Shown here piece by piece: positions 15,151 through 23,320 of a stretch of 35,066 bases of DNA. The stretch comes from an uncultured Oscillospiraceae bacterium (GTDB lineage Bacteria; Bacillota; Clostridia; Oscillospirales; Oscillospiraceae). Within the stretch, counting starts at the first letter, position 1, and the number at the start of each line of letters is the position of its first letter. The notes beneath the pieces are model-generated. The model saw only the letters and a program-made list of their open reading frames with translations, did no database searches and was not told the origin of the DNA. The DNA lies in NCBI GenBank assembly GCA_910587205.1, contig CAJULZ010000011.1:1-35066 (forward strand), written 5' to 3'. The translations under genes were made by a program, and so were the position numbers.

Positions 15151-16116
15151 GTGGATGTCATTTTAGAGGGCCGGGAGCTGCGGAAAGAGTTTGATGTGGC
15201 GGCGGGGAAGCTCCATGCGGTGGACGGCGTTACGTTCCAGATCCAACGGGGCAGGACGCTGGGCGTGGTGGGTGAGTCTGGCTGCGGCAAGTCCACCCTG
15301 GGGCAGCTTCTGCTGGGATTGACTGGCGTGAGCGGCGGCCGGATTCTGTTCAAGGGGGAGGACGTGACCCATGCCAAAGGGGTCCGGCGCAGGGCGCTGC
15401 GCCGGGAGATGCAGATGATTTTCCAGGACCCCATGTCCTCTCTGGACCCCCGCTTGTGCGCCATGGAGCTGATCGCGGAGCCGCTCCAGATCTATAAGGT
15501 CTGCCCCAGCCGGGCGGCGCTGGAGGAGCGGGTGCGAGGGCTGATGGAATTGGTGGGGATCTCGGAGCGGATGATGTACGCCTATCCCCACGAGCTGGAC
15601 GGCGGCCGGCGCCAGCGTATCGGCATCGCCAGGGCGCTGGCCTTGGAGCCGGATTTCATCGTGTGCGACGAGCCGGTGTCGGCGCTGGACGTGTCCATCC
15701 AGGCCCAGGTGCTCAACCTGCTCAAGCAGCTCCAGCGGGACCGGGGGCTGACGTACCTGTTTATCACCCACGACCTGTCGGTGGTCAAGCATATCTCTGA
15801 CGATATCTTGGTGATGTATATGGGCCAGATGGTGGAGAAAGCGCCATCCAAGACCCTGTTCCGCGCCCCGATGCACCCCTATACCAAGGGCCTGCTGTCC
15901 GCCATCCCTATCCCCAGCCTGCATGGGCGGAGGGATCGGATCATCATGGAGGGGGAGATCACCTCGCCGGTAAACCCCAAGCCGGGATGCCGGTTTGCCG
16001 CCCGGTGTCCTTACGCTCAGGAGCGGTGCCGCCGGGAGCAGCCGGATCTGCGGGAGCTGGAGCCAGGGCATTTTGTGGGGTGCCACTATGCGCCGGAGCT
16101 GTCCGGCGGCGGGTGA
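15151..16116 (+). CDS. ABC transporter ATPase, DppF/OppF type
   Basis: A 321-residue ATPase. The start is taken as GTG 15151 because AAGGGGTGA stands at normal distance; GTG 15142, overlapping the previous stop as GTGA, is an alternative. Walker A is GESGCGKST at 41-49 and Walker B FIVCDEPVSALD. The signature is LDGGRRQR, where the usual serine is aspartate, a variant I associate with DppF-type subunits. The C-terminal cysteine-rich tail is CRFAARCPYAQERC. It completes the transporter with the DppD-type ATPase. Confidence 0.92.
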   Translation: MDVILEGRELRKEFDVAAGKLHAVDGVTFQIQRGRTLGVVGESGCGKSTLGQLLLGLTGVSGGRILFKGEDVTHAKGVRRRALRREMQMIFQDPMSSLDPRLCAMELIAEPLQIYKVCPSRAALEERVRGLMELVGISERMMYAYPHELDGGRRQRIGIARALALEPDFIVCDEPVSALDVSIQAQVLNLLKQLQRDRGLTYLFITHDLSVVKHISDDILVMYMGQMVEKAPSKTLFRAPMHPYTKGLLSAIPIPSLHGRRDRIIMEGEITSPVNPKPGCRFAARCPYAQERCRREQPDLRELEPGHFVGCHYAPELSGGG

Positions 16117-16118
16117 CA

Positions 16119-16943
16119 ATGGGTCGGGAAAGATGGGCCTGCTGGGCTCTGTGCGGCCTGGCGGTCGCGGCGCTGTGCGTCGGGGGTGCATCCGCTGTCG
16201 GCCCAGCCATTGGGGAGGCCCCCCGGGCCATGTCCCCGAACCGAACGGAGCAGTCCTACGGCGCACGGCTCCAGGAAACGGCGCTGGGCAGCTACGCCGC
16301 AGACGGGATGCGGCAGGCGGCGGGGACGGACATCGCCGTCGAATGCGGCGGGCACTTTGTGAACAGTCTGCCCGGCGGCGCAATCACGGAGGAGGATGCC
16401 TGCCGGGTGTTCGCCGGGGATGTGAAGGTCGTGGCGGTGGAACTGACCTGCGCGCAGCTGTTTGACCTGTTGGAATACGGTGTGGGCATGGCGCGGATTG
16501 ACGGTGCGGAGCGGCTGGACGCCGGTTCCGGGTCGGATTGCTTTCCCCAGATATCCGGGTTTTCCTTTGAGTTTGACGTATCCCAGCTTCCCGGACAGCG
16601 GCTGCGCCGGGTGGAGATGGATGGGGGAATTGTGTTGCACCGGGAGGATGGTCGGGTGCTTGCCGCCGCCTTGCCGGAGGATCTACTGGACGGGGCGCTG
16701 GGCTATACCGGCCTGGCCGGTGTGGAGGGCAGTCTGGTGGGGGGACAGCGGGAGCTGCTGGCGGCCCACATTGTTTACCAGGGGCAGGTATCGATCCCGT
16801 CAGGCGGGCGGATTACCATGGTGGGTTCATCGGACGCCACCCTGTATGACAACCTCCGGATTGGGACGCTGCTGCCATATATCCTGCTGGTTGTGATCTT
16901 ATTCCGCCTGCTCTGGCGCGGACGGCGGCGAAAAGAGACGTGA
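16119..16943 (+). CDS. Membrane-anchored 5'-nucleotidase C-terminal domain protein without catalytic domain
   Basis: A 274-residue protein. ATG 16119 lies 2 bp after the ATPase stop; GTG 16113 overlapping that stop is possible. It has a signal peptide (about 7-28, ending near ASA) and a C-terminal helix LLPYILLVVILFRLLW followed by RGRRRKET, so it is anchored with the domain outside. Between them, TDIAVECGGHFVNSLPGG, ITEEDACRVFAGDVKVVAVELT and a late GSSDATLYDN-like segment match the C-terminal substrate-binding domain of UshA-type 5'-nucleotidases. The metallophosphatase domain with its DxH and GNHE motifs is missing. It probably binds rather than hydrolyses a ligand. Its place at the end of a transporter operon suggests an accessory receptor (inference). 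Confidence 0.75.
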   Translation: MGRERWACWALCGLAVAALCVGGASAVGPAIGEAPRAMSPNRTEQSYGARLQETALGSYAADGMRQAAGTDIAVECGGHFVNSLPGGAITEEDACRVFAGDVKVVAVELTCAQLFDLLEYGVGMARIDGAERLDAGSGSDCFPQISGFSFEFDVSQLPGQRLRRVEMDGGIVLHREDGRVLAAALPEDLLDGALGYTGLAGVEGSLVGGQRELLAAHIVYQGQVSIPSGGRITMVGSSDATLYDNLRIGTLLPYILLVVILFRLLWRGRRRKET

Positions 16944-16976
16944 AAGCCCTGGGGCAGCAGCCCCAGGGCTTTTTCT
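16943..16976 (+). terminator. Terminator of the ABC transporter operon
   Basis: A 13-bp stem (16943-16955 with 16960-16972) is followed by TTTTTC. It is nearly symmetrical with flanking AAA, so it also serves the convergent gntR gene whose stop is at 16983. Confidence 0.85.
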
Positions 16977-16982
16977 TCCGGT

Positions 16983-17666
16983 TCAGATCTGGGTGGGCAG
17001 GGTTCCGGTCAGGCTGCGGCTGATGTAGCCGTTGAGCATGACCTGCCAGTGTTCGGACAGGCTTGCCCGGGCGGCGTCCGCATCCCTGGCGCGGATGGCC
17101 TCGAGCACCCGGCGGTGGTAGTCCACGCTGCGCGCAAGGTGCTCAAGGGCGTGGGTATCCGACGCAGCCCGGGCGAATCGGTGCATCTGGTTGTTGATGA
17201 GCTCCAATATTTCCACCAGCCGGCGGTTTCCACAGTTATACAGGATCAGGTCGTGGAACACAAAATCTTCTTTGGAGATGGACAGCGGTTCTTCACCGGC
17301 TTCAAGGAGGGCTTCCTCCCGGAGGACGGAGGCCTCCAGCTTTTGGAGCAGGGCGTCGGTACAGGTCCCCGCTACCAGGGCGGCGGCCAGCCCGTCGTTC
17401 ACCATGCGCAGCTGGTAGACTTCCACGATATCATTGATGGTGACGTAGGGGACAATGGCCCCCTTGTTGGGGATGAGCTCCACAAAGCGATCCTGGGCCA
17501 GACGGATGAGCGCCTCCCGGATCGGGGTGCGGCTGACGGTAAACTGCTCGCACAGTGCGGCTTCGGTGATGAATGTGCCGCCAGGGTAGATGCCGTGGAT
17601 GATGTCGTCCCGGACCGTGCGGTAAATCTGGTTGCTTTTGTTCGGGCTCACGCTTTTTTTGGACAT
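16983..17666 (-). CDS. GntR family regulator, FCD (FadR-type) subfamily
   Basis: A 227-residue regulator behind AAGGAGG. Residues ~10-75 are the winged helix: IYRTVRDDIIHGIYPGG, then FTVSRTPIREALIRLAQDRFVE. Residues ~85-215 are an all-helical FCD domain with DFVFHDLIL and HRRVLEAIRARDADAARASL, including the histidines that bind a metal and often a carboxylate ligand in this class. FCD regulators usually respond to organic acids or their CoA esters. It lies between two operons that carry matching ATTGTATACAAT-like palindromes, and its own upstream region has a related site, so it probably represses both and itself. Confidence 0.92.
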   Translation of the reverse strand: MSKKSVSPNKSNQIYRTVRDDIIHGIYPGGTFITEAALCEQFTVSRTPIREALIRLAQDRFVELIPNKGAIVPYVTINDIVEVYQLRMVNDGLAAALVAGTCTDALLQKLEASVLREEALLEAGEEPLSISKEDFVFHDLILYNCGNRRLVEILELINNQMHRFARAASDTHALEHLARSVDYHRRVLEAIRARDADAARASLSEHWQVMLNGYISRSLTGTLPTQI

Positions 17667-17695
17667 GAGTAAGCCTCCTTGGGAATGTGACGTTA

Positions 17696-17720
17696 ATTGT
17701 ATTCAGGATGTATATTATTG
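17696..17720. promoter_or_regulatory. GntR-type operator upstream of gntR
   Basis: ATTGTATTCA at 17696-17705 is identical to one of the two operator-like elements before the MFS gene (17848-17857). ATGTATAT follows a few bases on. Read on the minus strand the element contains TACAAT, a plausible -10 box for gntR. This suggests autoregulation. Confidence 0.5.
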
Positions 17721-17841
17721 AATTATCCCAAAACTGGGGTGGGATGTCAAGGGAAAACCCAGAAAAAGCAGTTGTTTTTTTCTAAAACGATTTTCCGGCT
17801 GGAGAAGGGTGGTCGGAGTTACAATTTTTCTAAAAAAAGGA

Positions 17842-17870
17842 TTGACAATTGTATTCATATTGTATACAAT
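17842..17870 (+). promoter_or_regulatory. MFS/hydrolase operon promoter with GntR operators
   Basis: A near-consensus promoter: TTGACA (17842-17847), 17-bp spacer, TACAAT (17865-17870). The perfect 12-bp palindrome ATTGTATACAAT (17859-17870) covers the -10 box. An imperfect copy, ATTGTATTCAT (17848-17858), fills the spacer. The gap to the MFS start at 17993 holds a ~120-nt leader without a visible gene. Confidence 0.7.
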
Positions 17871-17992
17871 AAGAATGCAGGAAAAATACGGGAGGGGAAG
17901 GGCATTGCCCTGACGGGAACTTGTGCCGGGGGAGGGATGGAGAGACGGCATGGATTAGAAGGAAAAATCAAACATAGAAAGAAGCTGAAATA

Positions 17993-19234
17993 ATGTCAAA
18001 CGAGACTTTGGAAAAGAAACAGGACTCCGCCATTAAGTTTGGCGCGATTATGTCCATTATCTGCGGCGTGGTGCTCTCCATGGGCGCTATCCACATGGAC
18101 ACTATTAACTGGATCCTTCCCACCATTGCCAACGACCTGGCCGCTGGGAACAGCACGCTGATGGTCACGTCCGGCTTCTTCTACGGCATGATGATCGGCC
18201 ATGTGGTGGTCGGCCCGCTGTCCAATATGATCGGCAAGAAGAAGACCATGATCCTGGGCTTCCTGATCTGCGTCGTGGGGGCGGTCATCGGCGCCGGCGC
18301 CAACGCGCTGGGCGGTCTGATCGCGGCCCGCTTAATCCAGGGTATCGGCGGCGCCGCCGCCTCCAACGCGGCCCGTGCGGTGGGCGGCGATGCGGGGAAG
18401 GGCCGCAAGTCCGCCATCGCGCTGACCTTCATGCAGATCTGGTCCGCCGCCCTGCCCATTGCCCTGCCCCTGAGCGGCAAGTGGGTTGGCCAGAGCTTCG
18501 GTTGGCCCGCCATCTTCTGGCTCCAGGCTATTATCTGCGGCATCCTGTGCGTGCTGACCTTGGTGTTCGTCACCGAGACCTCCGAAATTTCCGGCAAGGG
18601 CTGCATCTCCCGCATGGTGGGCGAGGTCAAGACCTGCCTGGCCACCCCGGAATATGTGTTCTTCGTCCTGTGCTTCGCCTTCAATATGGCGACCTTTTTC
18701 CTGTACGCCGGTTCCATGTCTTTCGCCATGGTCACTGAGCTGGGCATGGACAACGGCCATTATGCCAACGTGTACGCCTGGGGCGCGGTGGGCATGACCA
18801 TCTTTGCCGCGTTGGGCCGCTACTTCATCGCCCCGAAGGTAAATCCCTCTAAGATCATCCACACGCTGAACATCATCCAGGTGGTCTTTGGCGTGGCCTT
18901 TTCCGTCTGCTTCCTCAGCGGTGCGGCGGACTGGCACTGGATGCAGTACATCCTGTGGATCCTGCCCTCCTGCCAGGGTATTATCCTCCCCGTGGCCATG
19001 GCCCAGGTAATGAACGCTTCCGGCAAGGCTACCGGCACCGGCGCGGCCTTTATGGGCTTTGTGCAGTATCTGTTCTCCTCCATCACCACCTCCATCCTGG
19101 CCTCCGTGAAGGCCGGCGGCTCCATCGGCACCTATATCGGCTTTATGATGACGATCACCGCCGCGGCTTCTTTCGTCTGCTGCATGCTGGGCAAGAGGAG
19201 CCTGCTGAAAAAAGACCCCAACGCGGTTATCTAA
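17993..19234 (+). CDS. Major facilitator superfamily transporter
   Basis: A 413-residue protein with 12 predicted membrane helices. The loop between helices 2 and 3 has GPLSNMIGKKKTMILG, the MFS motif A, and RLIQGIGGAA follows in helix 4, as in Bcr/CflA-type and other 14/12-TM drug or organic acid antiporters. The ribosome binding site is weak (AAGAAG). It is the first gene of a GntR-controlled operon with two beta-diketone hydrolase-like enzymes and an FAH hydrolase, so it likely imports (or exports) their substrate rather than a drug. The substrate is unknown. Confidence 0.88.
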   Translation: MSNETLEKKQDSAIKFGAIMSIICGVVLSMGAIHMDTINWILPTIANDLAAGNSTLMVTSGFFYGMMIGHVVVGPLSNMIGKKKTMILGFLICVVGAVIGAGANALGGLIAARLIQGIGGAAASNAARAVGGDAGKGRKSAIALTFMQIWSAALPIALPLSGKWVGQSFGWPAIFWLQAIICGILCVLTLVFVTETSEISGKGCISRMVGEVKTCLATPEYVFFVLCFAFNMATFFLYAGSMSFAMVTELGMDNGHYANVYAWGAVGMTIFAALGRYFIAPKVNPSKIIHTLNIIQVVFGVAFSVCFLSGAADWHWMQYILWILPSCQGIILPVAMAQVMNASGKATGTGAAFMGFVQYLFSSITTSILASVKAGGSIGTYIGFMMTITAAASFVCCMLGKRSLLKKDPNAVI

Positions 19235-19273
19235 CCCACCGTCCGCCGATGAAACGACAAGGAGGAATCAATT

Positions 19274-20122
19274 ATGCCTTATGTTTATGACAAAAGGAAG
19301 CCTTACCGCACCTATCTGGAGGAGTACGCCCCCAAATGGGACGGCATGGCCCACCTGCGCCGGGAGGACGGCATCCTGGAGGTGCGTTTCCACACCGATG
19401 ACGGCCCCGTGCGCTTTTGCGAGGGAGTCCACGCCGCTTATCTGGGTCTGTGTCACGACATCAGTCACGACCCGGACAACGAGCTGGTCATTCTGACCGG
19501 CACCGGGGACAGCTTTGTGGCCCTGTCTGATCCGGAGATGTCTGTGGAGTTTCCCGCATATACCACCTCCGTCACCTATGACTGGTGGTACCTCACCGCC
19601 ACCCGGGTCCCCCTGGCCTGGCTGGACATCCCCGTGCCAGTGATCTGCGCCCTGAATGGTCCCATCACCATCCATCCCGAATCTGTGCTGCTGTGCGACT
19701 ACATCATCGCCGGCGACAACGCTTATACGGTGGACCGCCATATCCAGGACGCGGGCTGCGCCCCCATCGACGGGGTGAACATCTTGTACGAAAAGCTGCT
19801 GGGCGTCAACGCCGCCCGGGCCATGCTGCTCAACAGCGGCGTCATCGACGCCCAGCGCGGCAAGGAGATCGGCATCTTTGCGGAAGTGGTTCCCCACGGC
19901 CAGGAGCTGGGCCGCGCCTGGGAGTTTGCCCGGGATCTGATGAAACGGGTGCCCTCCCGCATGGTGCGCCGCATGACCCGCGAGACCTTCACCCAGTCCC
20001 TCCGGGAGGCTTTTATGAAGGATATCCGGGCCAGCCTGTGCCACGAGTGTTATTCCTCCGAGCTACGCACCGACTCCAAGCCAGAGGAAGGCCACAAGAA
20101 CATGATCGACAAAGAGATGTAA
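19274..20122 (+). CDS. Crotonase superfamily protein resembling 6-oxocamphor hydrolase (first copy)
   Basis: A 282-residue crotonase-fold enzyme behind AAGGAGG. Early family landmarks are EDGILEVRFHTDDGP (29-45 region) and VILTGTGDSF. In place of the usual oxyanion-hole/glutamate pattern of enoyl-CoA hydratases it has NGPITIHPE with H134, then H156 in DRHIQD and D166 in PIDGVN. The same His, His and Asp order and spacing occur in Rhodococcus 6-oxocamphor hydrolase (H122, H145, D154), which cleaves a cyclic beta-diketone by retro-Claisen reaction without CoA. C-C bond hydrolysis of a beta-diketone is therefore the likely chemistry (family inference). A paralogue lies at 21385. The substrate is not known. 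Confidence 0.8.
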   Translation: MPYVYDKRKPYRTYLEEYAPKWDGMAHLRREDGILEVRFHTDDGPVRFCEGVHAAYLGLCHDISHDPDNELVILTGTGDSFVALSDPEMSVEFPAYTTSVTYDWWYLTATRVPLAWLDIPVPVICALNGPITIHPESVLLCDYIIAGDNAYTVDRHIQDAGCAPIDGVNILYEKLLGVNAARAMLLNSGVIDAQRGKEIGIFAEVVPHGQELGRAWEFARDLMKRVPSRMVRRMTRETFTQSLREAFMKDIRASLCHECYSSELRTDSKPEEGHKNMIDKEM

Positions 20123-20148
20123 GCTCCGCCGCGGAAAGGATAGACGAC

Positions 20149-21222
20149 ATGAAATTAGTGACATTTGCGATTGATACCCCCATGGGGGAGATCCGCCGGG
20201 TGGGTGCCATCGGCAAGGATGGGCGCTACGTGGATCTGGCCGCCGGGCGGGAGGCGATGCTGAAGGCGCAGGGCGTGCCTCAGGCCTACCGTCAGGCTCA
20301 ATTGGACTGCCCCAGCGATATGCTGGCCTTCATCCGGGCGGGGGACGGCTCGCTGAAAAAGGGCTATGAGGTGCTGGACTACGCCGCGGAGCTGGACGCA
20401 GATCGGGTGGACGACATCACGGTGGTATACAATCCGGACGCTGTCCGCCTGCTCACCCCCATCCCCAGGCCCAACACCATCCGGTGTTTTTCCCTGAGCG
20501 AGAAGCATATGCTCAATGGCATCAAATCCATGCAGGACACTGCCGCCTGGGGCGGGGTGAAGCCCTCTCTGACCAAGCTGCCCGACGAGTGGTACAACCT
20601 GCCCACCTACTATAAAACCGGCGCCACCGAGATTTACGGCCCGGACGAACTGGTGCCCTGGCCCGCCATCACGGACAAGTTCGACTATGAGCTGGAGATC
20701 GCCACCATCATCGGTAAACGGGGCCGCAACGTTCCGGAGGAGGAGGGAGAAAGCTATATTTACGGGTGGACCCTCTATAACGACTGGTCCACCCGGGACT
20801 TCCAGAACCGGGAGATGAGCATCAACCTGGGCCCCAGCCTGTGCAAGGATAACGCCTCCTCCCTGGGTCCCTGCATCGTTACCAGGGACGAGTACGATCT
20901 GTACAACGCCCACTTTACCATCCGCGTCAACGGCGAGGTGTGGTCGGAGACTATGGTGGACTTCCACTTCCCCCTCAAGCACTTGGTAGAGTATGTGACC
21001 CGGGTACAGACCGTGTTCCCCGGCGATATCTTTACCAGCGGCACGCTGCCCTTTGGTGCGGGTTGCGAGCTGAAAAAATGGATTCCCGAGGGGGGCGTCA
21101 TTGAGTTTGAGGCGGAAGGGCTGGGCACCCTGCGCAACTACATCGGCCGCAAAGGCGAGGCCGCGCCCTTGCCCGCCGCCCAGCGGCCCTACCTGAAGGT
21201 TGTGCGGGGCGAAGACGTCTGA
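20149..21222 (+). CDS. Fumarylacetoacetate hydrolase (FAH) family enzyme
   Basis: A 357-residue protein. ATG 20149 follows AAAGGA. The N-terminal domain (to ~95) is variable. The C-terminal FAH fold shows a YDxELEIATIIGKRGRNV metal-binding segment with paired glutamates, the YGWTLYNDWSTRDFQNRE block and FTSGTLPFGAG near the end. The family hydrolyses or decarboxylates 3-oxo/acylpyruvate-type compounds using Mg2+ or Mn2+, releasing carboxylates. Placed between two crotonase-type beta-diketone hydrolases, it probably cleaves another intermediate of the same degradation pathway. Whether it is a hydrolase, decarboxylase or hydratase-type member cannot be told from sequence. Confidence 0.88.
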   Translation: MKLVTFAIDTPMGEIRRVGAIGKDGRYVDLAAGREAMLKAQGVPQAYRQAQLDCPSDMLAFIRAGDGSLKKGYEVLDYAAELDADRVDDITVVYNPDAVRLLTPIPRPNTIRCFSLSEKHMLNGIKSMQDTAAWGGVKPSLTKLPDEWYNLPTYYKTGATEIYGPDELVPWPAITDKFDYELEIATIIGKRGRNVPEEEGESYIYGWTLYNDWSTRDFQNREMSINLGPSLCKDNASSLGPCIVTRDEYDLYNAHFTIRVNGEVWSETMVDFHFPLKHLVEYVTRVQTVFPGDIFTSGTLPFGAGCELKKWIPEGGVIEFEAEGLGTLRNYIGRKGEAAPLPAAQRPYLKVVRGEDV

Positions 21223-21246
21223 TTTCCGCCTCTGGCAGCGGTAAAA

Positions 21247-21281
21247 CGGCCGGCCCGGCGAAAGTTCCGCCGGGCCGGCCG
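21247..21281. terminator. Intercistronic GC hairpin
   Basis: A perfect 14-bp stem (21247-21260 with 21268-21281) lies between the FAH gene and the second crotonase gene, with no T-run. It may reduce expression of the last gene or stabilise the upstream message. The remaining 100 bp to the next start hold no clear promoter. Confidence 0.5.
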
Positions 21282-21384
21282 CCAGAGACGCGCTCTGGAG
21301 TCTGAGTGCGCAATATGGTTCGTGCCTGTGCGATCCACAGGTGTGGGCTCCATTTTTCTTGATCAGACGAAAGGAGAACGTCAT

Positions 21385-22260
21385 ATGGAAAACCAGAAAT
21401 ACGCCCATAAGTTCCAGTTAGGGGTGCCCTTCCGCACCTATCTGGAGGATTATGCCCCCAAGTGGGAGGAGCTGGCCTGGCTGCGCCGCAGCGAGGACGG
21501 CATTTTGGAGGTGCAGCTCCATTGGGGGAACGATTCCTGCCGGTTCAGCGAGTCCGTCCACAGCGGCTTGGTGGGACTGGCGCTGGACATCCAGCGCGAC
21601 CCGGATAATGAATGCGTCATCATCACTGGCACCGGCAAGGATTTCATGAATAAGCCGGACAAGGCGGAGGCGCTGGCCGAGTGTGACCGGGTATATCCCC
21701 ATAGTGCCACCTACGACTGGTGGTGGATGAACCAGACCCGGATTTTCAACGCCTTTATCGATATCCCTGTGCCGGTGATCGCCGCCATCAACGGTGGATG
21801 CAGCTTCCATCCGGAGACATGGCTTATGTCCGACTACATTTTTGTGTCTCCCGACACGTATTATGTGGACAAGCATGTCCACGGTTCCCACTGCATCCCC
21901 GCCGACGGGCTGAATGAGCTGGTAGGCTTCATTGTGGGCCGCAACCGGGTGAAAGGTATTTTCCTCAACGGTACCTCCATCGACGCCCAGATGGGTGTCG
22001 ACCTGGGCCTTTGGCATGAGATCGTGCCCAAGGAGGAGCTGGTGGACCGGGCCCGGAAGTTTGCCCGGGAGACGATCCTCTGCTTGGAGCCTATGCACCG
22101 CCGGATGTGGCGGGAGGTGTTCGTGCAGCCTTTCCGTGAGCTGATGGCCAAGACTGTCCGCGCCTCCCTGGCCCAAGAGGCCTATGCCGCCGAGCTATGC
22201 AAGGTGCGCCCCGGTGAGAACCATGCCCTCCAATTCCGCGAGGAATTTGAGGGGAAGTAA
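21385..22260 (+). CDS. Crotonase superfamily protein resembling 6-oxocamphor hydrolase (second copy)
   Basis: A 291-residue paralogue of the protein at 19274; shared landmarks are RTYLEDYAPKWEEL, VIITGTGKDF and DIPVPVIAAING. The candidate catalytic residues are H142 in SFHPE, H164 in DKHVHGSH and D174 in PADGLN, the same spacing as in the first copy (22 and 10 residues). Additional differences, such as GGC for GPI before the HPE motif, suggest another substrate or a heteromer. ATG 21385 follows AAGGAG, 162 bp after the FAH gene across a hairpin. It ends the operon before a convergent cutC. Confidence 0.8.
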   Translation: MENQKYAHKFQLGVPFRTYLEDYAPKWEELAWLRRSEDGILEVQLHWGNDSCRFSESVHSGLVGLALDIQRDPDNECVIITGTGKDFMNKPDKAEALAECDRVYPHSATYDWWWMNQTRIFNAFIDIPVPVIAAINGGCSFHPETWLMSDYIFVSPDTYYVDKHVHGSHCIPADGLNELVGFIVGRNRVKGIFLNGTSIDAQMGVDLGLWHEIVPKEELVDRARKFARETILCLEPMHRRMWREVFVQPFRELMAKTVRASLAQEAYAAELCKVRPGENHALQFREEFEGK

Positions 22261-22288
22261 CACAGATCAGTTTTTCCTCTCTCTTTCT

Positions 22289-22330
22289 GGCGCTGGGCTC
22301 GGAAGCCAACCGGCTTCGGGGCCCAGCGCC
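22289..22330. terminator. Bidirectional hairpin between convergent genes
   Basis: A 19-bp stem with two imperfect pairs (22289-22307 with 22312-22330) separates the second crotonase gene from cutC. There is no good T-run on either side; its position between convergent stops supports a terminator role. Confidence 0.6.
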
Positions 22331-22333
22331 GTT

Positions 22334-23107
22334 TCACCGCTGCGGGCTTTCCCGGTCCCGCAGGCGATAGACCATCCCGCCGATGCAGCTGCCGTCGATG
22401 ACCTGGAACCGGTCCTCCGGCGGGTAGAGGCAGCCGCCGTAGTAGATGGAACGGTTGTTGTTCACCGAGGGGTCGGCCGCCTGCCGGTGGGCGGCCAGGT
22501 GGATCTGGCCGCACCCGGTCTCGGTGATGACCCGGTCCATATTCCGGGCGGTGATGCCCGCGCCGGGGAGGATTTCGATCCGCCCCGCCGCGTAACCGAT
22601 CATGTCACGTACCGTAGCCGTTCCCAAGGACACATCGGGCTCCTGGCCGCTGGTGAGCACCCTCGTCACGCCCAGCCGGATCAGCGTGTCCAGCGCGGCC
22701 CGCCAGTCGGGGACCACGTCGATGGCCCGGTGGAACACCGATTCCTTTCCCGCGCCCTGGGCCAGCTCCGTCAGCACCCGGGTGCGCCCCTCGTCCAGCG
22801 TTCCGTCCTGGTGGAGGAAGCCGAACACCAGCCCGTCCGCGCCGTGGGCCAGCAGCAGTTTGGCGTCCTCCACCGCAGTGGCGAATTCACCGTCCGTGTA
22901 GCAGAACCCACCCTCCCTGGGGCGCACCATGGCCATGATTTTCATGCCCGTCTCCCGCTTTGCTACAATCAGCTCTCCCAGGGTGGGGGTTAGCCCGCCG
23001 TGGAACAGGTCGCTGTTCAGCTCTGCCCGGTCGGCCCCGGCCCTGTGGGCCTGGATCACGTCGTCCGCGCTGCCGCAGCAGACCTCTAACAATACTCGGC
23101 TCATCAT
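22334..23107 (-). CDS. cutC: CutC family protein
   Basis: A 257-residue TIM-barrel protein. CutC landmarks: LLEVCCGSADDVIQAHRAGADRAELNSDL at 6-33 (split here into VCCGSADD and GADRAELNS), GGLTPTLGEL, then IMAMVRPREGGFCY, FHRAID, LTSGQ and the late AGITARN. It was named for copper tolerance in E. coli, but a role in copper handling is doubtful and the enzymatic activity is unknown. It starts at ATG 23107 or the next ATG 23104, behind GGCGG. A consensus promoter at 23321-23350 would give an approximately 200-nt structured leader. Confidence 0.9.
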   Translation of the reverse strand: MMSRVLLEVCCGSADDVIQAHRAGADRAELNSDLFHGGLTPTLGELIVAKRETGMKIMAMVRPREGGFCYTDGEFATAVEDAKLLLAHGADGLVFGFLHQDGTLDEGRTRVLTELAQGAGKESVFHRAIDVVPDWRAALDTLIRLGVTRVLTSGQEPDVSLGTATVRDMIGYAAGRIEILPGAGITARNMDRVITETGCGQIHLAAHRQAADPSVNNNRSIYYGGCLYPPEDRFQVIDGSCIGGMVYRLRDRESPQR

Positions 23108-23180
23108 TATCCGCCGCCTTTCCAGTGTGTGGTGGGGCTATGGTTGACGCAGTTAAAAAGAAGGAAGCATTTCTTTTCAA

Positions 23181-23320
23181 CCTGTTCGGCGAATCATTGC
23201 CGGACAGGCCGCAGAGTGGCTTCGCGTCAGACGTGATAGTCAGTGCACAGGCTTTGCCGGACAGCGGCTGCGCCGCTGTTTGAAAATTGGCAGCCGCCGA
23301 TTTTCAATTGTGCTGACTAT
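23181..23320 (-). other. Structured leader of cutC with several stem-loops
   Basis: Three good hairpins lie in the predicted cutC leader: 23181-23190 with 23199-23208 (10 bp); 23261-23268 with 23272-23279 (8 bp); 23280-23291 with 23296-23307 (12 bp, one G·U). An 8-bp outer pairing, 23236-23243 with 23313-23320, would enclose the last two. TTGCCGGACAG occurs twice (23197-23207 and 23254-23264). The sequence does not match a riboswitch I know. It could be a leader RNA or a small non-autonomous repeat element. Confidence 0.45.

Noticed and set aside
20425..20433. GTATACAAT resembling the GntR operator
   Set aside because: It lies within the FAH coding sequence (codons for VVYNP) and is only a partial match.
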